From positions 94,341 through 158,340 of the forward strand of contig LNDZ01000021.1 in NCBI GenBank assembly GCA_001464495.1: 64,000 nucleotides of DNA, read 5' to 3'. The translations under genes and the position numbers were made by a program. Of the stretch, positions 35,925 through 44,223 are shown piece by piece (position 1 is the stretch's first letter; the number at the start of each line of letters is the position of its first letter). Source of the DNA: Betaproteobacteria bacterium Ga0074130 (GTDB lineage: Bacteria; Pseudomonadota; Gammaproteobacteria; Burkholderiales; Rhodocyclaceae). The notes below the pieces were generated by a model. The model saw only the letters and a program-made list of their open reading frames with translations, had not been told where the DNA came from and did not search any database.

Positions 35925-38141
35925 ATGGAAATCAAGGTCAATTTTCTCGACAAGCTGCGTCTTGAGGCGAAGTTCGACGACTTTACGGTCATTGCTGATC
36001 AGCCGATTCGCTACAAGGGCGATGGCTCAGCGCCAGGGCCCTTTGACTACTTTCTCGCCTCGTCAGCGCTGTGTGCGGCCTATTTCGTCAAGCTCTACTG
36101 CGAAACCCGCAACATTCCGACCGACAACATCCGCCTCTCGCACAACAACATTGTTGATCCGGAAAACCGCTACAAGCACACCTTCAAAATTCAGGTCGAG
36201 CTGCCAGCCGATATTTCAGACAAAGACCGTCAGGGCATCTTGCGCTCAATCGACCGTTGCTCGGTCAAGCGCGCCGTACAAGCGGGCCCGGAGTTTGTTA
36301 TCGAGGAAGTCGAAAATCTCGATGCCGATGCGCAAGCCTTGCTGACCTTGAATCCCGGAACTGAAGCAAGAACCTACATTCCTGGCAAGGATTTACCGCT
36401 GGAGCAGACCATTACCAATATGTCTGCGGTGCTGGCCAACCTTGGCATGAAGATCGAGATCGCGTCTTGGCGCAACATCGTGCCCAATGTGTGGTCGCTG
36501 CATATCCGCGACTCACACTCGCCCATGTGCTTTACCAATGGCAAGGGCGCAACCAAGGAAAGCGCGCTCGCCTCGGCGCTGGGCGAGTTTATCGAGCGCA
36601 CCAACTGCAACCACTTTTACAACGACCAGTACTGGGGTGAGGAGTTCGCCAATGCAGAATTCGTGCACTACCCCGACGAGCGCTGGTTCAAGCCGGGCAA
36701 GAAGGATGCGCTGCCCAAGGAAATCCTCGACGAGCATTGCCTCGCCATCTACAACCCCGATGGTGAGCTGCGCGGCTCGCATCTCTACGACACCAATTCC
36801 GGCAACACCGAGCGCGGTATCTGCTCGTTACCCTATGTGCGCCAGTCGGATGGCAAGGTGGTGTACTTCCCCACCAATCTGATCGACAACCTGTTTCTCA
36901 GCAATGGCATGAGTGCTGGCAATACACTGGCCGAGGCACAGGTGCAGTGCTTGTCAGAAATTTTTGAACGCGCGGTGAAGCGCGAAATCCTTGAAGGTGA
37001 AATCGCATTGCCAGACGTGCCAGCGGCCGTGCTGGCCAAATATCCCAGCATCGTCGCCGGCATACAGGGGCTGGAAGAGCAGGGTTTTCCCGTGCTGGTT
37101 AAAGACGCCTCACTCGGCGGGCAATACCCGGTGATGTGCGTCACGCTCATGAACCCGCGCACCGGCGGCGTGTTTGCCTCCTTCGGTGCGCACCCCAGCT
37201 TTGAAGTCGCGCTCGAACGCAGCCTCACCGAGCTTTTGCAAGGCCGCAGTTTCGAAGGCTTGAATGATCTGCCGCGACCGACGTTTGAGAGCAACGCCGT
37301 CACCGAGCCCAACAACTTTGTCGAACACTTCATCGATTCCAGCGGTGTTGTGTCCTGGCGCTTCTTCAGCGCCAAGGCTGACTACGATTTTGTGGAGTGG
37401 GACTTCTCCGGCCACGGCACAAATGCCAATGCGGACGAAGCTGCCACGCTGTTTGGCATCTTGTCGGGCATGGGCAAAGAGGTCTACATGGCTGTTTATG
37501 ACCAGCTGGGGGCAACAGCCTGCCGCATCTTGGTCCCTGGCTATTCCGAGGTCTACCCCGTCGAAGATCTGATCTGGGACAACACCAACAAGGCGCTGCA
37601 ATTCCGCGAAGACATTCTCAACCTGCACCGTCTAGATAACGCTGCCCTGCAAGCGCTGCTTGAACGTCTGGAAGACAGCGAGCTGGACGACTACACCGAC
37701 ATCATCACGCTGATTGGCGTTGAGTTCGATGAAAACACCGACTGGGGCCAGATGACGATTTTGGAGTTGAAGCTGCTGATCAACCTTGCTCTGCGGCAAT
37801 TTGAAGACGCCCACGACCGCGTGCAGACCTACTTGCAGTACAACGAAAATACCGTTGAACGCGGCTTGTTCTATCAGGCTTTGAATGTCGTACTAGAAGT
37901 GGTGCTGGATGATGAGTTGGAACTGGCTGATTACGAAACGAATTTCCGCCGCATGTTTGGCAACCCGCGCATGGATGCGGTGCTTGGCTCGGTCGATGGT
38001 AGCGTGCGTTTCTTTGGTCTCACGCCAACCAGCATGAAGCTGGAAGGGCTGGACAGGCACCAGCGCCTGATCGACAGCTACACGAAGCTACATACAGCGA
38101 GAGCGAAGTCTGCTCAGGCGAAGACTGAAAACAACTACTGA
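35925..38141 (+). CDS. OsmC-YcaO fusion protein
   Basis: A 738-residue fusion. Residues 1-135 are OsmC-like with the redox Cys pair at 50 (SSALCAAYFVK) and 112 (DRCSVKRAV). Residues about 150-560 form a YcaO ATP-dependent cyclodehydratase-like domain (GKGATKESALASALGEFIER, NGMSAGNTLAEAQVQCLSEIFER). A C-terminal TPR-like helical region follows (NLALRQFEDAHDRVQTYLQ). E. coli YcaO affects RimO-dependent methylthiolation of ribosomal protein S12; this longer form is known in proteobacteria. No peptide precursor gene is visible beside it. The 3' end lies 19 bp from the island's left edge. Confidence 0.86.
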   Translation: MEIKVNFLDKLRLEAKFDDFTVIADQPIRYKGDGSAPGPFDYFLASSALCAAYFVKLYCETRNIPTDNIRLSHNNIVDPENRYKHTFKIQVELPADISDKDRQGILRSIDRCSVKRAVQAGPEFVIEEVENLDADAQALLTLNPGTEARTYIPGKDLPLEQTITNMSAVLANLGMKIEIASWRNIVPNVWSLHIRDSHSPMCFTNGKGATKESALASALGEFIERTNCNHFYNDQYWGEEFANAEFVHYPDERWFKPGKKDALPKEILDEHCLAIYNPDGELRGSHLYDTNSGNTERGICSLPYVRQSDGKVVYFPTNLIDNLFLSNGMSAGNTLAEAQVQCLSEIFERAVKREILEGEIALPDVPAAVLAKYPSIVAGIQGLEEQGFPVLVKDASLGGQYPVMCVTLMNPRTGGVFASFGAHPSFEVALERSLTELLQGRSFEGLNDLPRPTFESNAVTEPNNFVEHFIDSSGVVSWRFFSAKADYDFVEWDFSGHGTNANADEAATLFGILSGMGKEVYMAVYDQLGATACRILVPGYSEVYPVEDLIWDNTNKALQFREDILNLHRLDNAALQALLERLEDSELDDYTDIITLIGVEFDENTDWGQMTILELKLLINLALRQFEDAHDRVQTYLQYNENTVERGLFYQALNVVLEVVLDDELELADYETNFRRMFGNPRMDAVLGSVDGSVRFFGLTPTSMKLEGLDRHQRLIDSYTKLHTARAKSAQAKTENNY

Positions 38142-38160
38142 ATCACTGAAACAAGTTCAG

Positions 38161-38213
38161 TGGTGCCGAGACCGGGACTCGAACCCGGACACCTTGCGGC
38201 GGCGGATTTTGAA
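38161..38213. repeat. Left attachment site (partial tRNA-Leu copy)
   Basis: The first 53 bp match 52122-52174 exactly: the tRNA 3' end from CCA to the anticodon loop (minus strand). The next bases differ (AAGGCC here, TCCGCT at the right). The crossover therefore lies in or before the anticodon loop. This copy lacks the 5' half and is not a working tRNA. Confidence 0.9.
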
Positions 38214-38240
38214 AAGGCCAAAAATATTAGCCTTTTTTAT
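38213..38240 (+). terminator. Possible terminator at the left island edge
   Basis: AAAAGGC pairs with GCCTTTT over an 11-nt AT-rich loop, followed by TTAT. It could shield the island from ycaO readthrough. The stem is only 7 bp, so this is tentative. Confidence 0.4.
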
Positions 38241-38273
38241 CCATAGTAATCAGTGCATTACCTTGTGCCGCCT

Positions 38274-38301
38274 GTAAAGGGCCATTTTGTGCACGGCATT
38301 G
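38274..38301 (+). promoter_or_regulatory. 28-bp box upstream of int
   Basis: Begins GTAAAGGGCCATTTTGTG and ends CACGGCATTG, identical over 28 bp to the copy at 49318-49345 (other strand), with 2 mismatches to 46728-46755. It ends 64 bp before the int ATG and points the same way. Probable shared promoter or operator of the element. Confidence 0.65.
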
Positions 38302-38326
38302 CGAATGGAGTTGTACAGGGGTTTTT

Positions 38327-38341
38327 GGGAAATTCTGGGAC
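38327..38341 (+). promoter_or_regulatory. Candidate integrase arm-type site, left end
   Basis: GGGAAATTCTGGGAC lies about 115 bp inside the left repeat. Similar 15-mers occur at the right end (GGGAAAATCTGGGAC at 52010-52024 and GGGAAATTTTGGGAC on the minus strand at 52042-52056). This suggests arm binding by the integrase. Confidence 0.45.
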
Positions 38342-38365
38342 GAATCAACTCTCGGAGACAACCTG

Positions 38366-39472
38366 ATGACCCGTATCGAAAAAGGAATCTACAAACGCGG
38401 CCCGTACTCTTTCCAAGCAAAAGTGCGGGTGGGCTCCATTACCGTCACAGCGACCTTTGACACACTCGCTGAGGCACGAGCCTATCGAGATAAGACTAAG
38501 GCCGATATTGCGCTAGATCCCAACGCAAAACTCGTACTGGAAGCCCGTGTGAAGAAACGCGAGGCTGAGGCGCTGACCTTAGATCAGGCTCTGCAGCGCT
38601 ACGAGACAGAGATCACAGCTACAAAGAAGAGTGCCGTAAAGGAGAAATCCAGAATAGCCAAGCTGCGGCGGTCCAAGCATGTGCACAAAAGCTTTTACCG
38701 AGTCAGCCCGGAAGACATCCTAGCGATCCTGGCCGAGATCCGACACGAGCAAGCAGGCCCCAAGCAGGGGCTCCCGGTCTCCGATACCACCAAGCGACTG
38801 TACGCCATGCTGCTCAGCCACCTATTCAACATCGCCCGCAAGCGCTGGCGGTTGAGGATAGACAATCCTGTAAGACTCATCGAGCTACCAAAGCCAGGTG
38901 CCTCTAGGACGCGCCGACTTGAGGGCGACGAAGAGAATCGCCTGTTTCGAGAGCTTGCCAAGGGCAAACAAGCCGCAATCATGGTCCCGCTCTTCCGCTT
39001 TGCCATCGAGACCGCAGCCCGCCTGGGCGAACTACTCAAATTGGACTGGTCAGATATCAAGACGAGTGAGCAACAAGGCACCATGCTGCTGCGCGACACA
39101 AAAAACGGTGAAGACCGGATCGTGCCGCTTACACAAGATGCTGTCATGCATCTACGCGCTCTGCCCAGCCCTATCAAAAGTGGCAGGGTGTTCCCAGTAC
39201 AGGAAAAGAATGTCCGGGACGCCCGTAACTTTGCGCTGGCCAGGGCAGGAATCAAGGATTTCCGATTCCATGATCTCAGACATGAGGCGACGAGCAGGTT
39301 TTTTGAGCTCGGCCTAGACAGTATGGAGGCTTCGGCCATTACCGGGCACAAAACCTTGTCGATGCTAAAGCGCTATACGCACCTACGGCCCGACGATTTA
39401 GCTAAAAAAATGAATAAATACATTGAGATGCGATATGAAGCCACAAAAACAAGCCCATCACAAAATCAATAA
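38366..39472 (+). CDS. int: Tyrosine recombinase / integrase
   Basis: A 368-residue phage-type integrase that would insert and excise the element at tRNA-Leu. The N-terminal arm-binding region (about 1-60) has YSFQAKVRVGSITVTATF. A core-binding SAM-like domain covers about 70-175. The catalytic domain has Arg219 (ETAARLGELLKLDW), Lys246, His302 and Arg305 (FHDLRHEA), His328 (ITGHKT) and Tyr337 (KRYTHL); all six residues are present. The start follows CTCGGAGAC. A 28-bp box lies upstream. Confidence 0.95.
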   Translation: MTRIEKGIYKRGPYSFQAKVRVGSITVTATFDTLAEARAYRDKTKADIALDPNAKLVLEARVKKREAEALTLDQALQRYETEITATKKSAVKEKSRIAKLRRSKHVHKSFYRVSPEDILAILAEIRHEQAGPKQGLPVSDTTKRLYAMLLSHLFNIARKRWRLRIDNPVRLIELPKPGASRTRRLEGDEENRLFRELAKGKQAAIMVPLFRFAIETAARLGELLKLDWSDIKTSEQQGTMLLRDTKNGEDRIVPLTQDAVMHLRALPSPIKSGRVFPVQEKNVRDARNFALARAGIKDFRFHDLRHEATSRFFELGLDSMEASAITGHKTLSMLKRYTHLRPDDLAKKMNKYIEMRYEATKTSPSQNQ

Positions 39473-39505
39473 ACACCATCTTTACACTACGTGTAAAGAT
39501 GGTGT
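39473..39505. promoter_or_regulatory. Operator and promoter of the higBA operon
   Basis: A 15-bp inverted repeat, ACACCATCTTTACAC and its complement, with a TAC spacer. TTTACA (39481-39486) and TATCAT (39505-39510) make a -35/-10 pair 18 bp apart, so the repeat covers the promoter. It fits autorepression by the HigA antitoxin. It also lies just after the int stop and could act as a weak terminator. Confidence 0.6.
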
Positions 39506-39541
39506 ATCATTCGCACAAAGCACACTCTCATACTCACCGTA

Positions 39542-39838
39542 ATGGATGTTGAATTCGATAACGAGGATTTAGACCGCCTTGAAACTGACCCTCAGTATTC
39601 AGCCGGATTCCCGCAGGAGATCGTTCGTGCCTTTCGTAAACGCATGCAGCAAATCAGGGCCGCCCACGATGAGCGAGACTTCTATGCAGCCAAGGCTTTA
39701 CGCTTTGAACGACTCAAGGGAGATAGAGAAGGGCAGTGCTCGGTTCGTCTGAACCTACAGTGGCGCCTCATCCTCGAAATAAGGGGCGAGCATCCATGCA
39801 AGGTCATCGGAATTGTAGAGATTGTCGATTATCACTAA
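39542..39838 (+). CDS. higB: HigB/RelE-like toxin
   Basis: A 98-residue RelE-superfamily toxin; members cleave mRNA on the ribosome. Marks are FRKRMQQIRAAHDERDFYAAKALRFERLKGDREGQCSVRLN in pattern (given by its parts FRKRMQQI, LRFERLKGDR, SVRLNLQWRLIL) and VEIVDYH at the C-terminus. It precedes the antitoxin gene by 19 bp, the reverse of most TA pairs and typical of HigBA. Confidence 0.88.
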   Translation: MDVEFDNEDLDRLETDPQYSAGFPQEIVRAFRKRMQQIRAAHDERDFYAAKALRFERLKGDREGQCSVRLNLQWRLILEIRGEHPCKVIGIVEIVDYH

Positions 39839-39857
39839 GAATGAGAATGGAGAGATC

Positions 39858-40973
39858 ATGAACGCACGTATCCCTGCTGAGGTATTTCCACCAGGAGAGT
39901 TTCTGCGGGAAGAGCTGGAAGAGCGGGAATGGACCCAGCAGGAGCTCGCGGACATTCTCGATCGGCCTGCTCGCCTTGTTAGCGAACTAATTTCTGGCAA
40001 GCGCGCCATCACACCGGAAACGGCTCGAGGACTAGCTGCTGCATTTGACACATCCGCTGAGTACTGGATGAACCTCGAAAGCCAATATCAGTTATCAAAA
40101 GTAAAAACCACCCACGATAACGTTGCTCGTAAAGCACACCTGTATAGCAAGTTTCCTGTGCGGGAAATGCTTCGTCGCGGGTGGATTCGCGCGAGCGAAA
40201 ATCTTGACGTACTGGAACAACGTTTCTGCGAATTCTTCGACATCCCATCTATTGATGAGGTGCCAACTCTTATCCATCATGCAAAGAAAACGCATGTTGC
40301 GATGGATGCCACACCATTACAAATGGCATGGCTCTTTCGGGTCCGTAGCATGGCCGCGCAGCAGCAAGTACCCGCTTATTCAAAAAGTAACTTGCTAGCT
40401 GCAATAGAGAAGCTCAGTGCTCTTATATTGGCTCCAGAGGAAGCGCGCCATGCTCCACGGATCCTAGCAGAAGCAGGGGTGCGGCTAGTCTTTGTAGAAC
40501 CAATGCCTGGCTCTAAGTTAGATGGCGCTTGTTTCTGGCTAGATGACGACAAGCCAGTAATAGGTATGACTCTACGCTTTGATCGTATTGATAATTTTTG
40601 GTTTGTTCTCCGCCATGAAATCGAACATGTCTTGCAAGAGGATGGCAAGTCTGGTGACCCTATCATTGACATAGAGGTCGGCAATGAAGGGGAGAACCTA
40701 CCTGAGTGTGAGATACGCGCAAACAAGGCTGGGGCAGATTTCTGCGTTCCGCCCGATCAGTTAGAAAACTTTATTGCTCGAGTACAACCGTACTTCTCTG
40801 AACAAAAAGTGATTTTGTTTTCTCAGCGGATCAATGTACATCCCGGTCTAGTCATTGGACAACTGCAGCGCAGGCTGGGAAGGCATGACTTTCTGCGTAA
40901 GCATCAAGTAAAAGTACGCTCTTACGTACTGCCATCAGCTGATGTCGATGGTTGGGGTTCGTTTTCCGAATAA
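39858..40973 (+). CDS. higA: HigA antitoxin fused to an ImmA/IrrE-type peptidase
   Basis: A 371-residue protein. The N-terminal HTH (about 12-75) has FLREELEEREWTQQELADILDRP, VSELISGKRAITPETARGLA and FDTSAEYWMNL, typical of HigA. The C-terminal region carries HEIEH at 253-257 (HExxH zinc site) and EIRANKAGADFCVP, an ImmA/IrrE pattern. The fusion is known in larger HigA proteins. ATG 39858 has GGAGAG upstream. The peptidase may act on the antitoxin or other regulators; that is inferred. Confidence 0.85.
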   Translation: MNARIPAEVFPPGEFLREELEEREWTQQELADILDRPARLVSELISGKRAITPETARGLAAAFDTSAEYWMNLESQYQLSKVKTTHDNVARKAHLYSKFPVREMLRRGWIRASENLDVLEQRFCEFFDIPSIDEVPTLIHHAKKTHVAMDATPLQMAWLFRVRSMAAQQQVPAYSKSNLLAAIEKLSALILAPEEARHAPRILAEAGVRLVFVEPMPGSKLDGACFWLDDDKPVIGMTLRFDRIDNFWFVLRHEIEHVLQEDGKSGDPIIDIEVGNEGENLPECEIRANKAGADFCVPPDQLENFIARVQPYFSEQKVILFSQRINVHPGLVIGQLQRRLGRHDFLRKHQVKVRSYVLPSADVDGWGSFSE

Positions 40974-40984
40974 AGGAGGCTCAA

Positions 40985-41470
40985 ATGAGTGCTTATTCAA
41001 ACCAAGTAAAGGCATACCTTGAACGTTATCAATCAGAGATTGCCGGGGAAGATGGTCTTATTGATCCTCACGCCGTCGCTGAGTGGGCCTACAAGAACGG
41101 CCTACATAAACCTAGCTTAAAGACGGTCATAGATGCGATCGCAGCCGATATAGCTCAAGTATTTCGGGAGGAATATCGAACCGATTCCCTTGGTCAGCGC
41201 TATCGCGCCAAGCATGCAGTTCGCTCAAAACAGGGGAATAAGACTATGTCCCTTTGGGCAGACATGGACGATAGCAGGGCTCCCCAAGAGCATTTTGTTC
41301 GGTCCTTTGCTCAACGGCGTCAACAGATCGTTGGTGATTGCTTTCAATTGAAGACTGATGTGGATGTTTATAACAATAAGCATCCTAGCCAACAGCCTAT
41401 ACAGATTCCTCTAGACTTCACGTATGACGTTGAAGAACTTCAAATACCGTTCATGAGAAAAGCGGCATAG
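40985..41470 (+). CDS. Third gene of the higBA operon, unknown
   Basis: A 161-residue soluble protein with no membrane segment. It follows higA by 11 bp with a strong AAAGGAGG site. The N-terminal half is helical (YSNQVKAYLERYQSEIAG, HAVAEWAYKNGLHKPSLKTV, AIAADIAQVFREEY). The end reads IPLDFTYDVEELQIPFMRKA. The tight spacing implies a three-gene TA locus. I do not recognise the family. Confidence 0.65.
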   Translation: MSAYSNQVKAYLERYQSEIAGEDGLIDPHAVAEWAYKNGLHKPSLKTVIDAIAADIAQVFREEYRTDSLGQRYRAKHAVRSKQGNKTMSLWADMDDSRAPQEHFVRSFAQRRQQIVGDCFQLKTDVDVYNNKHPSQQPIQIPLDFTYDVEELQIPFMRKAA

Positions 41471-41544
41471 CCTCAAGATAGTTGCCCGCAATAGGTCGCC
41501 GAATGTGGGACCTATTGAATACCGCAACTTAGCCGCATTCTATG

Positions 41545-41571
41545 AAAGAAAAAGGCCGCCCTCGGGCGGCC
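41545..41571 (-). terminator. Terminator of the mobilisation operon
   Basis: On the minus strand GGCCGCCC-GA-GGGCGGCC is followed by TTTTTCTTT. It stands 34 bp after the relaxase stop. There is no T-run on the plus strand, so it serves the leftward operon. Confidence 0.8.
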
Positions 41572-41604
41572 AATGCGTTCAAATGCGGCAAGGTTGCTAC
41601 ATTC

Positions 41605-44223
41605 TCAGCGCCCTGCTCCGGGGCGTGATGGCTGACTGATGTCGTGCGCCATTCCTTTCTCCCTCGCTGTGCGTGTCCGTTCGCGCAGAATCTCCCCGCT
41701 ATTCGTGTAGATCTTCACTTCGTTGGTCGTGCGGGTCAGATCGGTGTAGAGCGCTCGATGGTCGGTCGTGATGCTGTTTGTGTCCTTCTCGATCAGCAAG
41801 TTATTTGCACCTAGCCCTTGGGCACTGTGGCCAGTTGCAGCGTACCCGTGGGCGAGTGCCACAGGCTTCTGCGAGGCATCAAGCTGAACCAGATTCCCGT
41901 TGTCCATCCGGACACGTAACTTGCCGTCCTGGATAGCCTCAACGGTACCGCGCTCATTGTTCTGCACCTTAAGCTCACGGTCGTTAGCCAATATCCGGAC
42001 ACGGTCACCAGCGGACATCTCGCGATGCTCTAGGCTACCAATGGTGATGCCCTTCGAGCTCAGCTTCGCAGGCTGGAACTCAATCGTCTCTCCAGACTTG
42101 CCAAGCACGACACGATCAGGCTTTACTGCCTCGATCTGCCACACCTCGCCCTTCCGTACGCCCAGACTGTCGTAGTCCCTTTCAAACCGAACCTGCCCGC
42201 CTAGGGCATAGGCGCTGATCTGTTTTTTTTCGGCAGCTGTATGGTCGCCTCGCTCGAAGACTTGGATCATTTCGCCTTTGCCTGCCAAGCCGATTTTTTC
42301 GCGTATCTGCTGGTTCAGTTCTCGAGTCGCGGCACGAGTCCCGGTGAGCACCAGAGTTGTCTCGCGCTCGTTTGGCGGCAGGCGCGCATAGTCGTTGGCG
42401 ATTGCATCGCGCCGAGCGGCATCATCCTTGATCTCGACCAGGCGGCCAGTCCGCTCAAGCAGATCGATCGCCTGTGCCGTACGCTCACGGTCAGCGCTCA
42501 ATTGTGCGGCATCCCGTACAACCTCCGGCGCATTACGCTGGCGCTGCATCGTCTTGATTTCAGCCTTGGTCATGCCCTGCTCGGCCAGCATGGCCAGCGG
42601 GCGCCCTGCTTCGACTGCGGCGTACTGCATGGAATCTCCAACCAGCAGAACTCGCGCCCCGGCCCTCTCAGCTCGCTCAAGGGCCGTCGCCATTGCCAGG
42701 CTCCCGACGAGACCAGCCTCATCAATGACAAGCAGCGTTTTGTTGTTGAGGCCATCAGTAGCGTTCGTGTCGGGGAGCCAACTCTGAATTGTCTGCGCTT
42801 GGATACCGGCTTCATCCAAGGCTTTAACCGCCGAGCCCTGCGCGCCCAAGCCGACTAATTTCCAGCCAGCCTCTTCCGACAACCCCTGCACAACGCGCAT
42901 TGTCGTGGTCTTTCCGGTACCGGCCCGCCCCTCAATGCCGACCACCCGGTTTCGACCAAGAAGCGCGGTGGCCACTGCTGCAGTCTGCTCATCGCTCAAG
43001 CCGGCATCTGCTGCAGCCCGCTCAACCTTCTCCAGACTAGTGATCTCTACCACCTTGCCGCGCCCCATGGCCTCGACGCTTAGGATCCGTGTCTCAATGG
43101 CCAAGGCCGATTTGGTGGTTGCGAGTTCACGGCCATCGGAAGCTTTTCGGATAAGTATCTCGCCGACCTGCACTTGACGGGCGAGCTCCTTTTCTACTTC
43201 GGCCGTCGATGCTTGGCCGATGGCAGCCAGAAATGCGGACTCCCGAAGCTGAGTTAGCCGCACTAGGCTATCTCGCTCGGTGCAGTGCGCCTTGGCGAAA
43301 TCGATGGCCTCCCTTGCTCCTACCTTATCCTGCCCACGCGTCGGCAGCCGATCCGGCACCGGGCGGAAGCGTAGGTCAATTCCTAGCGCCTCTGCGCGCC
43401 GCTCCCAATCAGCTTTTAACAGAGCTCGGTCATGCTCTTCTTTGGCATTGCGCGTCGCCAGTGCCGCCGCCTGGAGTTGCTCGGGACTGGCGGTTTCCCG
43501 GCTCAGTTTACGTTCGGCAAGCCAGGCATCGATCTGCTCACTTCGGCTGGAAAACTCCCTGATTTGCTGTGCAGTAATGTGAGCAAGCTCAAAGCCATCT
43601 TTGGTCGGCACGATCTCATAGCCGACCTCACGGAGGGTATGGGAAAGCTCTGCTTTGTATAGTGCATCCAGCTCTTTCTGATGCCTCAAGATGTCGCGGT
43701 TTTCGATGGCGCGCCACTCGCCATCAGACCTTTTCGTGGCATTCATCAGCAGGCAATGTGTATGGAGTTGCGGGTCACCGCCTCGGCTTGTCGCGTGTTC
43801 GATTGCAGCGATCACAGCGTTCCCTGTGGTCTCACTCCGCGTCGCCCCAGCTTCCGTTATGCGGGCCTGGACAAGCCCCTCTACACGGGCCATGGCCAGC
43901 TTAACCGCCTGCCTGTGAGCGTCGATAACACGCTGATCCCCATGGACCAGCGCGGCGATGGAAACGCTCTTCGGCGCCGAAACCGTCAAGTCTGTGGCGG
44001 CTCGCCGAATGGCACTCGAGGTCTCGTTCAGGTCGATGCCGTTAGGTAGGTGGCCGTGAAGCAATGCCTTGAGGTCTACGGCCTCGACCTGCCCGGCCAG
44101 ACCCAGCTCGGCAGCTCCTTTGCCCAGCCAGGCTCCCGGCGGCTCGCCAGCTGTGTAGTAATCGTCTCCGGCGTAATAGTTAGATGCCTGCCCGGGACTC
44201 ACATTCCTCACCGACAACATCAC
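41605..44223 (-). CDS. MobF-family conjugative relaxase/helicase (TrwC/TraI-like)
   Basis: An 872-residue relaxase. Two Tyr pairs at 16-17 and 22-23 (NYYAGDDYY) supply the nicking Tyr. His143, His154 and His156 (IEHATSR, LHTHCLL) form the metal site. The helicase part has Walker A GRAGTGKT at 432-439 and Walker B VIDEAGL (Asp501, Glu502). It should nick oriT and unwind DNA for transfer. It overlaps the coupling-protein gene by 4 bp (ATGA). At 872 residues it is shorter than F TraI but close to TrwC-type proteins. All catalytic residues are intact. Confidence 0.93.
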   Translation of the reverse strand: MMLSVRNVSPGQASNYYAGDDYYTAGEPPGAWLGKGAAELGLAGQVEAVDLKALLHGHLPNGIDLNETSSAIRRAATDLTVSAPKSVSIAALVHGDQRVIDAHRQAVKLAMARVEGLVQARITEAGATRSETTGNAVIAAIEHATSRGGDPQLHTHCLLMNATKRSDGEWRAIENRDILRHQKELDALYKAELSHTLREVGYEIVPTKDGFELAHITAQQIREFSSRSEQIDAWLAERKLSRETASPEQLQAAALATRNAKEEHDRALLKADWERRAEALGIDLRFRPVPDRLPTRGQDKVGAREAIDFAKAHCTERDSLVRLTQLRESAFLAAIGQASTAEVEKELARQVQVGEILIRKASDGRELATTKSALAIETRILSVEAMGRGKVVEITSLEKVERAAADAGLSDEQTAAVATALLGRNRVVGIEGRAGTGKTTTMRVVQGLSEEAGWKLVGLGAQGSAVKALDEAGIQAQTIQSWLPDTNATDGLNNKTLLVIDEAGLVGSLAMATALERAERAGARVLLVGDSMQYAAVEAGRPLAMLAEQGMTKAEIKTMQRQRNAPEVVRDAAQLSADRERTAQAIDLLERTGRLVEIKDDAARRDAIANDYARLPPNERETTLVLTGTRAATRELNQQIREKIGLAGKGEMIQVFERGDHTAAEKKQISAYALGGQVRFERDYDSLGVRKGEVWQIEAVKPDRVVLGKSGETIEFQPAKLSSKGITIGSLEHREMSAGDRVRILANDRELKVQNNERGTVEAIQDGKLRVRMDNGNLVQLDASQKPVALAHGYAATGHSAQGLGANNLLIEKDTNSITTDHRALYTDLTRTTNEVKIYTNSGEILRERTRTAREKGMAHDISQPSRPGAGR

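Noticed and set aside
38161..38213. Left repeat as a second tRNA gene
   Set aside because: It lacks the D-arm, the 5' acceptor strand and half the anticodon stem; it is only the attachment-site copy.
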